Origin: JAFDYH01 sp049840875
GTDB taxonomy: Bacteria; Bacteroidota; Bacteroidia; Chitinophagales; Chitinophagaceae
NCBI GenBank assembly: GCA_049840875.1
Contig: JASGJE010000006.1
Coordinates: forward strand, 248,001 to 312,000
Direction: 5' to 3'
DNA: 64,000 nt
Each line of letters begins with the position of its first letter. Position 1 is the stretch's first letter. A program made the position numbers and the translations under genes. The notes under the pieces were generated by a model that was given only the letters and a program-made list of their open reading frames with translations, had not been told where the DNA came from and made no database searches. This document shows positions 63,513 through 64,000 of the stretch, piece by piece.

Positions 63513-63543
63513 TTTTGCCGGTAGCGTTTTTTTGCTATTTTTG
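63513..63543 (+). promoter_or_regulatory. Promoter upstream of the tRNA-Asn region
   Basis: TTTTG (63513-63517), 18-base spacer, TATTTTTG (63536-63543): matches the Bacteroidota consensus and the promoter before tRNA(CAT). It would transcribe the degenerate tRNA copy and tRNA-Asn. Confidence 0.6.
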
Positions 63544-63588
63544 CCGCCCAATCAGCAAAAGCTTGTAACGGCAATTGATTGGACAAAT

Positions 63589-63666
63589 TCCTCCTTAGCT
63601 CTCCCGATAGCTATCGGGATGGTTAAAGTCCAGAATTAATCGGAGAGTCGTTGGTTCAAACAACGT
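63589..63666 (+). pseudogene. Degenerate tRNA-Asn copy interrupted by a palindrome
   Basis: TCCTCCTTAGCTC at the start is identical to tRNA-Asn 96 bases downstream, then TGGTTA, TTAATC, GGAGAGTCG and TTGGTTCAAA match D, anticodon, variable and T regions in the same order. The anticodon arm and acceptor 3' side are broken. An 18-base palindrome replaces the first part of the D-loop. The leader upstream (ATTGGACAAATTCC) also matches that of tRNA-Asn (ATTGAAACATATTCC), so this is a decayed tandem duplication. Confidence 0.75.
63602..63619. repeat. 18-base palindrome TCCCGATAGCTATCGGGA inside the tRNA remnant
   Basis: A perfect self-complementary sequence centred on AGCT, sitting precisely where the D-loop of the tRNA copy would be. 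It occurs once in this window. From memory, this word is frequent in Bacteroidota genomes, but that was not checked. Confidence 0.75.
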
Positions 63667-63684
63667 AAAAAAATTGAAACATAT

Positions 63685-63758
63685 TCCTCCTTAGCTCAGT
63701 TGGTTAGAGCATCTGACTGTTAATCAGAGGGTCGCTGGTTCAAGTCCAGCAGGGGGAG
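63685..63758 (+). tRNA. tRNA-Asn (GTT)
   Basis: Acceptor TCCTCCT/AGGGGGA, D arm GCTC/GAGC, anticodon arm TCTGA-CTGTTAA-TCAGA (anticodon GTT), T arm GCTGG-TTCAAGT-CCAGC with a normal T-loop, discriminator G. CCA is encoded right after (63759-63761). A hairpin terminator follows. Confidence 0.96.
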
Positions 63759-63771
63759 CCAAATTAGATTG

Positions 63772-63796
63772 GTCGGCAAATTTGCCGACTTTTTTC
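63772..63796 (+). terminator. Terminator after tRNA-Asn
   Basis: GTCGGCAAATTTGCCGAC, a self-complementary stem, followed by a run of T. Confidence 0.88.
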
Positions 63797-63921
63797 TGGG
63801 GGGTTCGAAAGACCAATTCGATTGACCACCCTCGCCATTATCTCGTGATCCCCTTCCGCCATTCGAAAACAAATTATATCAGCCAACACATATTGATCCC
63901 TTTATTTTTAGGAGAAGTGTT

Positions 63922-63940
63922 TCTATTACATTGTAATAGA
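63922..63940. repeat. 19-base palindrome, operator-like
   Basis: TCTATTACA-T-TGTAATAGA is a perfect inverted repeat around a single base, in a 204-base stretch after the tRNA-Asn terminator (63797-64000) that shows no open frame I would call a gene. It could be a regulator binding site for a gene beyond the window edge. Confidence 0.4.
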
Positions 63941-64000
63941 TGATTTTGTTGAAATCCACAAGAACCACGATTGCTGATAATATCGGAGGTGCTCTACGGG

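Noticed and set aside
63797..64000. Integrase or attachment site after tRNA-Asn
   Set aside because: tRNA-Asn is a common integration site, but no integrase gene or repeat of the tRNA 3' end is seen in the remaining bases.

Overview
The window looks like a chromosomal segment of a member of the Bacteroidota, most likely the family Chitinophagaceae. The sequence supports this in several ways. Many genes are preceded by TAnnTTTG -7 boxes (often TATTTTTG). Lipoproteins carry loose lipoboxes, such as a Cys after Phe-Gln-Gln. Marker families of the phylum include DUF4834, a PurF-like amidotransferase of about 615 residues, and an IF-2 with a long Gly/Arg/Gln-rich N-terminus. There is no phage, transposon, CRISPR array or recognised defence island. 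This is inference from sequence features; no database search was run.

Layout. 1-8 kb (minus strand): a GH9 cellulase-like gene running off the left edge, cysS, an endonuclease/exonuclease/phosphatase-family protein, two rhomboid proteases and rlmD. The GH9, second rhomboid and rlmD genes carry at least six frameshifts, mostly in homopolymers. 8-20 kb: a thioredoxin-domain protein, a SurA-like isomerase, glutaminyl cyclotransferase, metF, an lptB with a long C-terminal extension, a GH3-family acyl-adenylase, a sugar-dehydrogenase-like protein, fabG and an O-antigen-ligase-like protein. 19.8-39.9 kb (minus strand): a 20-kb surface-glycan locus. It has an ABC-2 exporter (short Wzt-like ATPase plus permease), several glycosyltransferases including a GT4-GT2 fusion, two NAD-dependent sugar epimerases, two paralogous methyltransferases, RgpF-type proteins, a GT-C-like membrane protein, a coiled-coil methyltransferase, and proteins that share a basic aromatic C-terminal tail. 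39.9-43.5 kb: AlkA-type glycosylase, enoyl-CoA hydratase and PaaZ. 43.6-50.7 kb: a Cys-rich small protein, outer-membrane protein and lipoprotein trio, then adk, msrB, an aminotransferase, DoxX, small proteins and a MurG-like glycosyltransferase. 50.7-59.6 kb (minus strand): SixA-like phosphatase, the PurF-like amidotransferase, SurA, infB, nusA and rimP. 59.7-64 kb: holin-like and DUF4834 proteins, tRNA(CAT), an outer-membrane barrel, hflX, a Rieske protein, a degenerate tRNA copy and tRNA-Asn(GTT).

How the genes fit together. The glycan locus probably makes a polysaccharide on a lipid carrier, exports it through the ABC transporter and, with the neighbouring O-antigen-ligase-like protein and LptB, delivers it to the outer surface. 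Its most unusual feature is a repeated pair: an RgpF-domain gene followed at once by a gene ending in a conserved tail around EYEVLP and WYK. A related WYK tail ends two coiled-coil proteins further upstream, one of them a methyltransferase. The rimP-nusA-infB block is a classical translation/transcription operon with a recognisable promoter and a strong hairpin in its leader. Several intergenic regions hold long imperfect hairpins built from reiterated short words. A palindrome sits inside a decayed tRNA copy next to tRNA-Asn.
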